Counted from the stretch's first letter, positions 33,853 through 48,687 are shown. The stretch: 64,000 nucleotides of DNA from DAINPP01 sp963667315 (GCA_963667315.1 OY763325.1:3720001-3784000); one strand, 5' to 3'. The notes: generated by a model not told the origin, from the letters alone. Program-made: numbers and translations.

Positions 33853-34862
33853 GTTCCAGCTTCCATTTTGTCAAAGCCTTCCTGCCAGTTTTCAAACGGG
33901 ATGACATCTGTGATAATCTTATCAAGATCTATCTTCTTTGTGTTAAGAAGGCTTGAGAGTGTATACCATGTATCGAACATCTTTCTTCCCGTGATACCGT
34001 ACATGGTGATATTTTTAAAGATTGCCTCGTTGATGTTCAAATCTACTGTACTGTTGAATACACCAAGGATTGAGATGTGACCACCGGGCATAACAGATTT
34101 GATACCGAGGTTGAAGGCACTTTCATTACCGGACATTTCCAGAACGGCATCAACGCCTTCGCCATTAGTGATTTCCATGATCTTTGCATAAGCATCTTCT
34201 TTAGCCGGATTTACAATGAAATCTGCTCCGTTCTTTTTGGCGAGTTCAAGTCTGTAATCTTTTACTTCGCTGACGATTACAGGCCCCGCCCCAACGGCAT
34301 GTGCTACCTGAATAGCCATGACACCAATAGGTCCGGCCCCGGTTATGAGGACGCTTTTACCGGTGATGTTTCCGCTTGTTGCAGTATAAACAGCGTTACC
34401 AAGAGGTTCCTGAACGGATGCCATATGCTGGGGCATATCCGGATCGTTTTTCCAGAGGACTACTTCCGGGACTCTTGCGTATTCGGCAAATATACCATCT
34501 CTATCGACACCGAGAATTTCCATATCTTTACAGATATGCATGTTTCCCGTCCGACACTGCTTGCAAACCGTACAAGGGATATGTGTTTCAGCTGAAACGA
34601 AATCTCCCTCTTTGACGAGTTTGACGTTCTTTCCGATTTTTACCACCTCACCGGAGAATTCGTGACCACCGATCTGTGGTGTCTTGATCCTGTTCTGCGA
34701 CCATTCGTTCCATTCGTAAATATGAAGATCCGTACCGCAGATTGATGCGTATTTAACCTTTACGAGAACTTCGTCGTCTCTGAGATCTTCCGGAATGGGG
34801 ACTTCCTTTAGTGTGAACCCTCTTTCCGGTCTTTCTTTTACCAATGCTTTCATTGTTCCCAT
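33825..34862 (-). CDS. tdh: L-threonine 3-dehydrogenase
   Basis: A zinc-dependent medium-chain dehydrogenase that oxidises threonine to 2-amino-3-oxobutyrate. It shows the catalytic-zinc residues in ASICGTDLHIY and GGHEFSG, the structural-zinc cysteines in CTVCKQCRTGNMHIC, and the Rossmann GAGPIGVMAI. The overall sequence including GTDLHIYEWNEWSQ is typical of Tdh. I take ATG 34862: GGGAGG is nine bases upstream, whereas the ATG at 34871 directly abuts it. Its first 110 bases overlap the end of ygiQ in another frame. Related polyol dehydrogenases are a less likely alternative. Confidence 0.9.
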   Translation of the reverse strand: MGTMKALVKERPERGFTLKEVPIPEDLRDDEVLVKVKYASICGTDLHIYEWNEWSQNRIKTPQIGGHEFSGEVVKIGKNVKLVKEGDFVSAETHIPCTVCKQCRTGNMHICKDMEILGVDRDGIFAEYARVPEVVLWKNDPDMPQHMASVQEPLGNAVYTATSGNITGKSVLITGAGPIGVMAIQVAHAVGAGPVIVSEVKDYRLELAKKNGADFIVNPAKEDAYAKIMEITNGEGVDAVLEMSGNESAFNLGIKSVMPGGHISILGVFNSTVDLNINEAIFKNITMYGITGRKMFDTWYTLSSLLNTKKIDLDKIITDVIPFENWQEGFDKMEAGTCGKVVLKI

Positions 34863-36588
34863 GTTTTTCATCCTCCCGCAGCTCTGATAGAGCTCTTTTC
34901 TTAAATTCAGTTCTTTCTTTCTCTTTTTTTGTAATAAGTATCTTTTTCATTGTTTCAGGATCAAATTCTGTGTAATACATCGTCGTTGAAATCGTTGACG
35001 GTGTTGGTGTAAATATCTGAATAGGTTGCTTGTGCTCTTTAAAATGCTTTTTAATCTCTGCTGAAAGTTCAATATTCTGTCTTTTTCCTTCACCCGGATG
35101 TCCGACCATCAGATATGCCGTTATATGTTGCGTCTTTCCAGCGTTTGTACAAATCGTATAGAAATCTCTGAAAAATCTTTCGAAATCAGCTTTTGTGTTT
35201 TTCCCCATGGTATTCAAGACCTCAACAGAAAAATGTTCCGGAGCTGCTTTCAGAAGACCACTGGTATGTTTTAACACAAGTTGGTTCATGAAATGCTTTC
35301 CGTTCTTCCCGTCAGCGTAGATCAGATCGGGTCTTATTCCTGATGAAATAAAGATATGCTTCACACCCTGAACCTTTGTAACGGCCGTCAGAAGTTTTAG
35401 ATAATTTTCATGATTGGGCTTTAAATTCTTACAGACATTCGGGAATAGGCACCTTTTATCCACACAAGGACCGCTCTTGACCTTTTTGGCACAATCATAT
35501 CCATACATGTTGGCAGTAGGACCACCGAGATCTGAGATCGTCCCATGAAATTCCTCTCTATGCGATAAGGCTTCGACTTCCAGAACAATTGAGTTGATTG
35601 AACGGGATTGTATGGTTCTTCCCTGATGCAGAGCAATCGCACAGAAATTGCATTCTCCATAACATCCTCTGTGTGTGATGATGGATGTCATGATGGATTC
35701 AAGGGATTTTAGATGTGCTCTTTTTTTTAGATTCGGGTGTATGTCTTTTTTATAGGGTAAGCCGTATATCATATCCATCTCTTTTGTGGAGAGGGGTTTT
35801 GAAGGCGGGTTTTGAATGATATAGCGTGTCCCATCCTGTTGAACAACGGGATGGTCATCCAGCGATGTAATCATCTTATAGAATTTATCGAACGCCTTTG
35901 CATATTCTTTTTTATCTTTTTGTACAGATTCAAATGCCGGAATCATTACACTGCCTTCCGGAATATCATCCTTTGAACTGGTTACAAAAGTAGTTCCCGG
36001 TAAATGCCTGATATTTTTGAAAGGAACGCCTCTTTGCAATAATTCGGACGTTTTCAGAAGGGCACTTTCAGACATACCGTAGTAAAGCAGATCAGCTTTC
36101 GAATCAAGAAGGATTGAGTGTCTGATTTTATTCTGCCACCAGTCGTAATGGGCAAATCTTCTCAGACTGGCTTCAAGGCCACCGATAATCAGTGGTATTC
36201 CTTTAAAAACCTGTCTTACCCAATTGGCGTACACGATGACGGCCCGATTGGGTCTTTTTCCTGCTTTCGAATCAAAGGAATAATCGTCGGTTTTTCTCGG
36301 TTTACCGGAAGCAGTATAATTTGCCACCATTGAATCAACGTTTCCCGATGTAATACCTATAAAGTGTTTTGGTTTTGGAAGATGCATCAAGGCTTCGGGA
36401 GATTCAGGTTGCGAGACAACCATGACCTTCAATCCCGTACTTTCCAGGATTCGAGCAACTATGGCAACACCAAAAGACGGGTGATCAACATACACATCAC
36501 CCGTAATTAATAATACATCTATTCCATCCCAGCCGGTTGCCTTGTAGGATGCCAAATCAACAGGAATCCAGCCGGTATCACTTACCAT
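34753..36588 (-). CDS. ygiQ: YgiQ-family radical SAM protein
   Basis: A 611-residue protein of the YgiQ family (UPF0313), with an N-terminal B12-binding-like domain (VLLITGDVYVDHPSFGVAIV), then GGLEASLRRFAHYDWW. The radical SAM cluster is in ITHRGCYGECNFCAIALHQG (CxxxCxxC), and a YgiQ-specific CVDKRCLFPNVC stretch follows. The biochemical role of the family is unknown. The final 37 residues are an Arg/Lys-rich tail read out of frame from the tdh gene, so the original stop has probably been lost. The ATG overlaps the end of the sigma factor gene by 11 bases. Confidence 0.92.
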   Translation of the reverse strand: MVSDTGWIPVDLASYKATGWDGIDVLLITGDVYVDHPSFGVAIVARILESTGLKVMVVSQPESPEALMHLPKPKHFIGITSGNVDSMVANYTASGKPRKTDDYSFDSKAGKRPNRAVIVYANWVRQVFKGIPLIIGGLEASLRRFAHYDWWQNKIRHSILLDSKADLLYYGMSESALLKTSELLQRGVPFKNIRHLPGTTFVTSSKDDIPEGSVMIPAFESVQKDKKEYAKAFDKFYKMITSLDDHPVVQQDGTRYIIQNPPSKPLSTKEMDMIYGLPYKKDIHPNLKKRAHLKSLESIMTSIITHRGCYGECNFCAIALHQGRTIQSRSINSIVLEVEALSHREEFHGTISDLGGPTANMYGYDCAKKVKSGPCVDKRCLFPNVCKNLKPNHENYLKLLTAVTKVQGVKHIFISSGIRPDLIYADGKNGKHFMNQLVLKHTSGLLKAAPEHFSVEVLNTMGKNTKADFERFFRDFYTICTNAGKTQHITAYLMVGHPGEGKRQNIELSAEIKKHFKEHKQPIQIFTPTPSTISTTMYYTEFDPETMKKILITKKEKERTEFKKRALSELREDEKHGNNESIGKRKTGKRVHTKGSPHSGRSQRRRSSRKG

Positions 36589-37225
36589 TGTTAGCCTCTG
36601 TAGGAGTATAATATTCGGTCTCCGATTCCAGCAGTTTTTTTAATTTCTTTCTGCAGCGAAGTAACTTGGTTCCCACGGTACCAATAGGAATACCCATTTG
36701 TTCTGAGATTTCCTTATATTTCATTCCTTCCGCTGAAAGAATTAACATCTGACGGCAGTCTTCGGGAAGTTTTTCGAGAATCTTTCTATATTCCTCTATC
36801 TTCATCTCCTGAATTGCCAGATCGAGTGGGTTATCAGACATCTCATTCTCAGTGATTTCGAGGAAAGAGTTGTCACCATCGGAACCCATTTCTGCATCAA
36901 GAGCCACTGTGTTCGAATCAGCACGCTTCTTCGCACTTCTCTGTCTATGTTTATCGATAGAAATATGAGCAGCTGTTGTTGCCAGAAACGCCTTCAGGTT
37001 CTTTACCCTGGTTAAATCTTCAAAAGCCATCCTCATAAAGGTTTCCTGTACAATATCTTCCGCACTGTCTTTAAAATCAGGATATTTGTAACTGACAACC
37101 GCTCTGAGATATTTTCCGTATCGACGGTATACCTCTTCCCAAAATTTTCTTTCACCTATTTTTTCTCTTCTTTTTATCAGTTCTTTGTCATCGTAATTTT
37201 CAAGTCTTCTCCCAAATATGGGCAT
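36578..37225 (-). CDS. ECF-family RNA polymerase sigma factor
   Basis: A 215-residue sigma factor. Region 2 is at about residues 35-100 (YLRAVVSYKYPDFKDSAEDI, VQETFMRMAF, FLATTAAHISIDKHRQ). An acidic 45-residue linker follows. Region 4 is at about 150-200 (LPEDCRQMLILSAEGMKYKE, then ISEQMGIPIGTVGTKLLRCR) with a clear helix-turn-helix. No anti-sigma gene is adjacent; the gene instead leads an operon with ygiQ, tdh and mrdA, overlapping ygiQ by 11 bases. It may regulate its own operon. It differs clearly from the sigma-like protein at 3062, which lacks a good region 4. Confidence 0.9.
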   Translation of the reverse strand: MPIFGRRLENYDDKELIKRREKIGERKFWEEVYRRYGKYLRAVVSYKYPDFKDSAEDIVQETFMRMAFEDLTRVKNLKAFLATTAAHISIDKHRQRSAKKRADSNTVALDAEMGSDGDNSFLEITENEMSDNPLDLAIQEMKIEEYRKILEKLPEDCRQMLILSAEGMKYKEISEQMGIPIGTVGTKLLRCRKKLKKLLESETEYYTPTEANNGK

Positions 37226-37481
37226 TCTTTTTCATACCTCACAAATTAAAGTTCATATAGCTTAACAACTCTATTGTACCACGAGTATTCAGTTTTTTTA
37301 CGTTAATATTTTACTTAAAGTTGATTAGTATATAAATGTAAGATTATTTTTTTACTAATAAACTAAGAATTGCTGATGTGACCACGCTAAAGTACTTTGA
37401 AATAAACGGAATTTCTTATATTTTATTTCATCTTCTATTATAAGGTTCAATTATGATAGATTTGTGAAGAGAGGTGATTTT

Positions 37482-38410
37482 ATGGGGACACATGAATATG
37501 ATAATAATATGAGACCGGATAATGAGTTTCTGGCAGGCGATTTTTATTTTTTAGTCGAGGGGAATCGTAGTCGTTTGCTGGATGGCAGAAGGACAACGGG
37601 AAATATTGGGATTTGCCTTTTGAAGATATTAAGAGATTTCAGTTTGAAAAAAATTTTATACGTCTTGATCCTGCGACAGAAAAACTATATAGGCAAAAAG
37701 CTGACAGTGTCAATGAGAGGTTGTTGATTCCATCTGAACCGAATAACAAATATAAGACACTTCAGTTGATCAAACAGAAAAAAGAAAGTGTAATGAAATG
37801 GCTAAAAAGCGAATCGAATTTTTTCAGAAATAATGAAACATTCAATTTTGAAACTAAGGAAGGGTCAGAAATATTAGCTGAAGATTTAAAACGATATTTT
37901 GTATCAGAATCTTTGTATGATATAGAAAGGAAAACTGCTGAAAGAATTGTGCTCAACCCAAATTCAGGTGAATGGATAAAAGGGATGGAAATATGTCTGG
38001 CTGAAATGGGACTTGTTCCTTTTGACGGAACTACCCCGAGAACTAAAAATATTTTTCAAAATATGGGGGCAAAGAAGAATCGTTGCGATTATCTGATAAC
38101 AAGACTTGCATTTGTTCAGGCAATCTTCGAAATTCAAAATATTTATGAAGTTGTTTTATATAGAGGTATGACAACAGAATCTGATTGGATGACACGATCT
38201 AAAACGTTGTTATCATTTACGTTTAATTTCGATGTAGCCGATGATTTTTCCTCTTTTAGAAGAGAGAGCCGTTTCAAAACTTCCTATCTTCTGAAAATTA
38301 CACTTCCTGTTTCAAAATTATTGTTTACCTTTTTTGAAACAAAGGAATTAAACCAGCAGTATTTGGAATCGGAAGCCTTAATCCTTTATGACAAAGTGCT
38401 GCAGATTTAA
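37482..38410 (+). pseudogene. Frameshifted ADP-ribosyltransferase-like protein
   Basis: Translation starts at ATG 37482 behind GAGAGGTG. It stays in one frame to about 37590, then homologous-looking sequence continues in the -1 frame (QKDNGKYWDLPFEDIKRFQF) to TAA 38408. One missing base in the AGAAGG run at 37586-37592 would rejoin the halves into about 310 residues. The C-terminal part has the R-S-E layout of ADP-ribosyltransferases: VVLYRGM, LLSFTFNFDVADDF (S-T-S-like) and QQYLESEALIL (E-x-E). Such proteins transfer ADP-ribose from NAD to targets, as toxins, effectors or phage-related factors. No partner immunity gene is seen. The domain call rests on motifs alone; the break may also be a sequence error. 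Confidence 0.5.
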
Positions 38411-38527
38411 TGAGGGGTTTCCTATCAAACATAGCAAAAAACAGGCCAAACGATCAATTATACCAAAGGGAAGAGAAAAGAAAAAACGGGTTTACTGTAT
38501 AGTAACGTGGATGTGAGGAGGGGTTAA

Positions 38528-38556
38528 TTGACAAAAGGGAGGAGGAATGGTAAGAT
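38528..38556 (+). promoter_or_regulatory. Probable rrn promoter
   Basis: A perfect TTGACA (38528-38533), 17-bp spacer, TAAGAT (38551-38556), upstream of the rRNA leader and 452 bases before 16S. It is the best match in the region. Confidence 0.55.
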
Positions 38557-39007
38557 TGCTTCGCCGTTGAACGGAGCGGCGGAGCGGAACGGAAAGCGCG
38601 TGAAGCTCGAAAAGAGTTCCTGAAAGTAGAAGAACCTTAGATGATAAGTTTACGAAGTAAACTTAAAGGGCTTCGAAGAAGACCAGGTCATTGAAAAACG
38701 GATAACGAAAAATAGACGAACCAGCAAGTGAGACAAGATGAAAATTTTGACTCCAACGCGAATTATATCGGGCAGATATAATTTGAGTGCGAGGAGATTC
38801 TGAACAAATCTCCAAACCGAAAAAACCAAAGTGATGTGAAGCTTGAGGGACGAGCTTCTCGAAGTATTCTTCGAATACTTCATGAGATAGTTTGAAAGAC
38901 AAGTTTTATACGGGAGACCGAACTGAAAAGTTCAGACCATAATCACTGAGTGACAACAGGGAAGACCTGAAGCGATTTTTACTAATTACGATGTAATTAG
39001 TTACATA
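38557..39007 (+). other. rRNA operon leader
   Basis: No gene is seen in these 451 bases. The stretch is full of short hairpins (for example AGTTTAC/GTAAACT at 38647-38663, AATTATATC/GATATAATT near 38762, ACTAATTAC/GTAATTAGT at 38981-39001). It contains GGTCATTGAAAAA (38686-38698), nearly repeated as GGTCCTTGAAAA in the 16S-23S spacer (40649-40660). The duplication fits a boxA-like antitermination element. The terminal hairpin next to 16S probably helps processing. Confidence 0.6.
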
Positions 39008-43943
<4,936 letters not shown>

Positions 43944-44204
43944 ATAATTGGAACTTGCAAAACAAGTTCCTTGGGAGTTTCTTCGAAACTCCAAGTAGTT
44001 AGCTGAAAGTTATTTGGGAGATTTTAAAATCTTTCTGCGAAAGATCATAAAACTCCAGATAATCGGAAGAAGGATAAAATGGAACTTGACAGAGTTCCGA
44101 ATAGTAAGCGTCAGTTTTAAAAGTAATGAAAATTCCTTATGCTATTTTGAATGACTTATTTTGTTCATGAGAAAGATAGTCTTTCTTGAGAACATACCCT
44201 TTAT

Positions 44205-44322
<118 letters not shown>

Positions 44323-44334
44323 TTTTCCTTTATA

Positions 44335-44366
44335 CCCCATCCTTTTTAGGATGGGGTTTTCTTTTT
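44335..44366 (+). terminator. rrn operon terminator
   Basis: A 9-bp GC-rich stem CCCCATCCT/AGGATGGGG with loop TTTT and a T-rich tail, 13 bases after 5S. Confidence 0.9.
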
Positions 44367-44402
44367 AGGCGTTGAAACTCTATTGTTCAGAGTAAAAGGG
44401 TG

Positions 44403-44606
44403 TTATTCTTTTACCATCAGTCCGTTTGGCATCATGTCATCCGGTGGCGGTGTGCCATGTTCTTTCTTATACATTTTTCTCTTACATTCGTCCTGCTTAG
44501 AACCTTTGCAATATTTCCTGATAAATCCTTTACAAATCATTACTTTTGAACAATCATACTTTTTAAAGAAACCGCAAGCTGCAAGTGATTCACATTCTTT
44601 AGCCAT
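44403..44606 (-). CDS. Small cysteine-rich conserved protein
   Basis: A 67-residue soluble protein with seven Cys: CESLAACGFF, YDCSKVMICKGFIRKYCKG and DECKRK, then HGTPPPDDMMPNG. The Cys spacing and the PPPDDMMPNG end match a family of short conserved proteins seen in several anaerobic phyla, whose function is not known to me. The cysteines suggest a zinc or iron-sulfur site. AGAGGTG lies before the ATG. It is convergent with the rRNA operon. Confidence 0.75.
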   Translation of the reverse strand: MAKECESLAACGFFKKYDCSKVMICKGFIRKYCKGSKQDECKRKMYKKEHGTPPPDDMMPNGLMVKE

Positions 44607-44750
44607 TTACGTCACCTCTTTTTGAAAAGTTAAGTGTTAAAGTTATAATGAATAAAAATATAATATCATAAAATACATAAAAAAATCAATAAAAAGAACC
44701 AAAATAGCAAAGAAATGAAATGAAGTGATTTCTTAAGCTAATTATTTGTG

Positions 44751-44775
44751 CTTGAACAGGAATAGATGATATACT
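44751..44775 (+). promoter_or_regulatory. Extended -10 promoter of the aroA operon
   Basis: TGATATACT (44767-44775) is an extended -10 (TGN-TATACT). The -35 position holds only TGTGCT, 17 bp upstream. The aroA start is 32 bases further on. Confidence 0.45.
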
Positions 44776-44806
44776 CATGTAATTTACTGCCAGGGAGGAA
44801 ATCAAT

Positions 44807-46075
44807 TTGAAAATATTACCTTCAAAGAAGATACGGGGAGATATAAAAGTTCCGACAGATAAATCAATCAGTCACAGATCGCTCATTTTGAATGGTTTTG
44901 CAAATACGTCATCGGTTGTCAGAAATATTCTGAATTCAGATGATGTGAAGAGTTCTTTTACGATAATGAAAGGGATGGGTGTAAAGTTTAAAGGGGATTT
45001 TAATAAACTTTCTATTGAACCGGCTTCCAGACCTGAGAGCGGTCCATATTATTGTGGGAATTCGGGGACGACAGTGCGTCTTGTGTCCGGCTTGGTTTCC
45101 GGCTATGAGGGGAAATATCAATTTTCAGGAGACGATTCTTTGTCACTGAGACCGATGAAACGCATCTCTATTCCATTGACGGAAATGGGGAGTCTTTTTA
45201 ACTGGGAAAATGAAGGCTATTTACCTTATACGGTGAATGGTTCGGATAGTCTAAACGGTATAGTGTTTTATAACAAAAAAAAGAGTGCTCAGGTTAAAAG
45301 TGCTATTCTTCTTGCAGGTTTAAATGCTTCCGGTGAGACGACCGTAATCGAAGATGTACCATCAAGGGATCATACTGAACGAATGTTGGGATATATGGGT
45401 GCTGATATTAAGACTGAGGATGGTAAAATTACCATTAGGAAATCAGAGATAAACGGTATGGATATGCAGATACCGGGTGATTTCTCTTCTTCTGCTTTTT
45501 TTCTTGCCCTTTGTGCCTGTCATGGAAATGCAGAACTCAGGATAGAGAATGTTTCGCTGAATCCTTCAAGGATAGCCTTTTTAAAGTTGCTTAAATTGAT
45601 GGGAGGAGATGTTGAGATAATTGAAAAAAATGATGATATTGAGCCTTATGGTGTGATTTCGATAAGAACTTCTGATCTTAAAGCGGTGGAAGTACCGGAA
45701 ACGTTAATTCCGAATATGATAGACGAAATTCCGCTTGTTGCTTTACTGGGTTGTTTTGCCGAAGGAAAAACGGTTGTCAGAAATGCCTCAGAGTTGAGGG
45801 TGAAGGAGTCCGACAGGATAGCAATCTTATGTAAAAATATGAGGAAAATCGGCGTTGATATTATAGAAAAAGAAGATGGGTTTGAATTAGAAGGGCCTCA
45901 GAGGATAACAGGAGGCGTAGTGGCCTCTCATCACGATCACAGGATGGCGATGCTGTTTTCTGTTTGCGGTTTGCTTTCTGAAGAAGGGGTGGAAGTTATC
46001 AACCCGGAATGTTGTTCTATATCTTTCCCTAATTTTTACGAGCTTTTGAAAGAGATTACTATTGAAGGAGTTTAA
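44807..46075 (+). CDS. aroA: 3-phosphoshikimate 1-carboxyvinyltransferase (EPSP synthase)
   Basis: This enzyme transfers enolpyruvyl from PEP to shikimate 3-phosphate. 422 residues with the family's active-site stretches: VPTDKSISHRSLIL, YCGNSGTTVRLVSG, LRVKESDRIA and SHHDHRMAM. It starts with TTG nine bases after GGGAGG. First gene of aroA-aroC-aroKB, with 2- and 4-base gaps to the following genes. Confidence 0.97.
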   Translation: MKILPSKKIRGDIKVPTDKSISHRSLILNGFANTSSVVRNILNSDDVKSSFTIMKGMGVKFKGDFNKLSIEPASRPESGPYYCGNSGTTVRLVSGLVSGYEGKYQFSGDDSLSLRPMKRISIPLTEMGSLFNWENEGYLPYTVNGSDSLNGIVFYNKKKSAQVKSAILLAGLNASGETTVIEDVPSRDHTERMLGYMGADIKTEDGKITIRKSEINGMDMQIPGDFSSSAFFLALCACHGNAELRIENVSLNPSRIAFLKLLKLMGGDVEIIEKNDDIEPYGVISIRTSDLKAVEVPETLIPNMIDEIPLVALLGCFAEGKTVVRNASELRVKESDRIAILCKNMRKIGVDIIEKEDGFELEGPQRITGGVVASHHDHRMAMLFSVCGLLSEEGVEVINPECCSISFPNFYELLKEITIEGV

Positions 46076-46077
46076 AG

Positions 46078-47154
46078 ATGATTACAAATAAAATGAAGGT
46101 TCAGATTGCCGGAGATTCACATGGGCCGGCCATATATGGTGTTATTGAGAATTTTCCTTTTGGTTTTGAGATTGATGTGCAGAGAATAAATGAGGATTTA
46201 CGCTTAAGACAGATTGGGTATGGTCGTGGTGCAAGGATGAAGCAGGAGAAAGATGCGGTGGAAATCGAGTCAGGCATCTGGATGGGATTCAGTACAAATA
46301 TGCCGATCGTTCTGAGAGTGAAGAACAGAGGAACTTATCCTGAAGGTGACGACAAACGAACGGTTCCGCGACCCGGACACGCCGATTATGCCGCTTTTAA
46401 AAAGTATGGCTACGATGATATGCGTCTGTATGCTGAAGGGGCCAGTGCAAGAAGAACCGCTGGAACGGTAGCTGCGGGAAGTCTTTGCAGACAATGGCTT
46501 GAAACGCAGCATATCAAAATTCTCAGTTATGTGGACTCATGCGGACCGGTTGAAAATAAAAATAATAGTATAACAGATATCGAGGAATTGAGAGCCTTGA
46601 GAGATGCAAGTTGTGTATTTTGTCCGAATGCTGATACGACGAAAAAGATCGTAAAAATTATCGATGAGGCTAAACGTGAAGGGGATACGCTTGGGGGGAA
46701 GATTAAAACGGTTGTAAAGGGAATTAAAGCTGGGTTGGGGAGTTTTTCTTCAGCTTCGACAAGATTGGACGCCCTATTGGCAGCCAATATCTGTTCTATT
46801 CCATCTGTTAAGGGATTTTATCTCGGTAATCCGATGGTTCATGAGATGGTTGGTTCACTGGCTCATGATAAGATTCAGAAGATTGATGATCAGGTGATCA
46901 GGCCTTCAAACAATGCAGGGGGGATTGAAGCGGGGATATCCAACGGTATGCCGATTGAGTTCACTGCTTATTTTAAACCGATTCCATCACTTTCAAAAGG
47001 AATGGCATCAATTGATATTCAAACGGGCGAAAGTTCCGATGTCAATTACGTTCGGTCGGATGTGACGGCAATTGCTCCGGCAGCCATAGTCGTTGAGGCG
47101 GTTACGGCTATAACGATCATGGATTTTGTTCTTTCAGAAAATGACAAGAGGTGA
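46078..47154 (+). CDS. aroC: Chorismate synthase
   Basis: It converts EPSP to chorismate using reduced FMN. 358 residues with the signatures QIAGDSHGPAIYGVIENFPF, LRLRQIGYGRGARM, RPGHADYAAFKKYGYDD and YAEGASARRTAGTVAAGSL, and a late YVRSDVTAIAPAAIV. Length is normal and no break is seen. Middle gene of the aroA-aroC-aroKB operon. Confidence 0.97.
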   Translation: MITNKMKVQIAGDSHGPAIYGVIENFPFGFEIDVQRINEDLRLRQIGYGRGARMKQEKDAVEIESGIWMGFSTNMPIVLRVKNRGTYPEGDDKRTVPRPGHADYAAFKKYGYDDMRLYAEGASARRTAGTVAAGSLCRQWLETQHIKILSYVDSCGPVENKNNSITDIEELRALRDASCVFCPNADTTKKIVKIIDEAKREGDTLGGKIKTVVKGIKAGLGSFSSASTRLDALLAANICSIPSVKGFYLGNPMVHEMVGSLAHDKIQKIDDQVIRPSNNAGGIEAGISNGMPIEFTAYFKPIPSLSKGMASIDIQTGESSDVNYVRSDVTAIAPAAIVVEAVTAITIMDFVLSENDKR

Positions 47155-47158
47155 TTGA

Positions 47159-48679
47159 ATGTCTTTGTTTTTAGTTGGAATGCCGGGTGCCGGGAAGAGC
47201 TTTATCGGGAAGAAGTTAAGCAATTTTTTTAATATTGCCTTTTATGACACGGATGAGATTGTTGAAAAACGAGCCGGTAAAGAGATAAAAGATATTTTCA
47301 ATACGTATGGAGAAGCTTATTTCAGAAAACTCGAATCCGAGGCTTTGAATTACTGCTTATCACTTGAAGGTGATTTCATCTGTTCTACCGGTGGGGGAAT
47401 ACTGGAAGATTCAGAAAACATGTCTAGGCTTAAAGGTCAGAATACCATTTATATCAATAAAAATTTTGAGGATCTTTTATCGAATGTGGAAAGAGATAAG
47501 AGTAAAAGACCTCTTCTTAGCGGGAGTAGAAGTGAAAAACTCAAGGTTTTGTTTGACAGGAGAAAATCACTGTTTGAAAGTTTTCCCACTGTAGATTTTC
47601 GATCTCAGGAGTTTGTCAACGAAAATCTACCTCCTTTGATATACAGGATAAAAAACAGTTATCCAGATTGCTTTAGAAGTGAATCAGTTACCCTTGACGG
47701 GATTCATCCGATTCGCTTTGACCCCATGAAGGCTTTGAAAAATGTTGAAGAAGCGTCTGGAATTGTCTTTTTATCCGAATCTGTAAAAAGAATTTATGGA
47801 GATTTTGTTGAGAATATCGATCAATTTGTCCTGCCGGATGGTGAAAGATCAAAGACTTCTCAATCTCTGAACGCTTCCTGGGAGTATCTTATCGAAAAAG
47901 GTGTGACCAGGGGAAGTTGTATAACGGGATTTGGAGGCGGAACGATAACCGATCTGACGGGTTTTGTCGCATCGACCTTTAAAAGGGGAATTGATTTCAG
48001 CTTTGTTCCGACAACGCTTCTGGCACAGGTTGATGCTTCAATAGGCGGGAAAAATGCGATCAATATAGGTGGTGTCAAGAACATCTGTGGGACGTTTAAT
48101 TTTCCTGAAATCGTCCTGATCGATCCGTTGATTACGCTCTCAACTGGACTGGAAGAGCTTAAAAATGGCGTGGTTGAAGGTTTGAAAGTGGCACTTGTTG
48201 TACATAATGATAAGCTGATTTTGATGAATCAGCTTAAAAGGGCAAAACAAATCCTGTTCAACCCAACTTTCGATGGTCTTAATCAATTCGTACTTCAGTC
48301 AGTAAAGGATAAGATGAAGATAGTGAATGAAGATCCTTATGAGAAGCATATCAGGAAATATCTTAATCTCGGACATACCTACGGGCATGTTTTCGAGACA
48401 ACGTACAAAATTTCTCACGGTGAAGCTGTGGCACTCGGTATGATAAAAAAGCTTAGTGATTCTGAAAATGTGATCATCAGTGAATATGTGAATTTTTTCA
48501 GGGAAATATTCTCGGAAGATTTGAACATTCTTAAAAGAGACTGGACCACCGAGATGACGCAAAAGATGTTTAACGACAAGAAGAATACAGAGGACAGTGT
48601 CGTGTTTGTCAATTTGAAGGAACCCGGGAAAGCTTTTACTGAAAATATTAGAAAAGAGTATTTTGAAAGTAATAGATAG
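47159..48679 (+). CDS. aroKB: Fused shikimate kinase / 3-dehydroquinate synthase
   Basis: A 506-residue bifunctional protein. Residues 1-165 are shikimate kinase: P-loop GMPGAGKSFIGKKL, substrate-binding FYDTDEI, CSTGGGILE, and DKSKRPLL. Residues about 185-500 are NAD/Zn-dependent dehydroquinate synthase: PDGERSKT, GFGGGTITDLTGFVASTFKR, PTTLLAQVDASIGGKNAIN, and the metal-binding NLGHTYGHVFE. This fusion order (aroK-aroB) is known from Thermotoga, which supports the taxonomic guess. aroD and aroE are not in the window. The gene ends in TAG. Confidence 0.95.
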   Translation: MSLFLVGMPGAGKSFIGKKLSNFFNIAFYDTDEIVEKRAGKEIKDIFNTYGEAYFRKLESEALNYCLSLEGDFICSTGGGILEDSENMSRLKGQNTIYINKNFEDLLSNVERDKSKRPLLSGSRSEKLKVLFDRRKSLFESFPTVDFRSQEFVNENLPPLIYRIKNSYPDCFRSESVTLDGIHPIRFDPMKALKNVEEASGIVFLSESVKRIYGDFVENIDQFVLPDGERSKTSQSLNASWEYLIEKGVTRGSCITGFGGGTITDLTGFVASTFKRGIDFSFVPTTLLAQVDASIGGKNAINIGGVKNICGTFNFPEIVLIDPLITLSTGLEELKNGVVEGLKVALVVHNDKLILMNQLKRAKQILFNPTFDGLNQFVLQSVKDKMKIVNEDPYEKHIRKYLNLGHTYGHVFETTYKISHGEAVALGMIKKLSDSENVIISEYVNFFREIFSEDLNILKRDWTTEMTQKMFNDKKNTEDSVVFVNLKEPGKAFTENIRKEYFESNR

Positions 48680-48687
48680 AAAATAAA

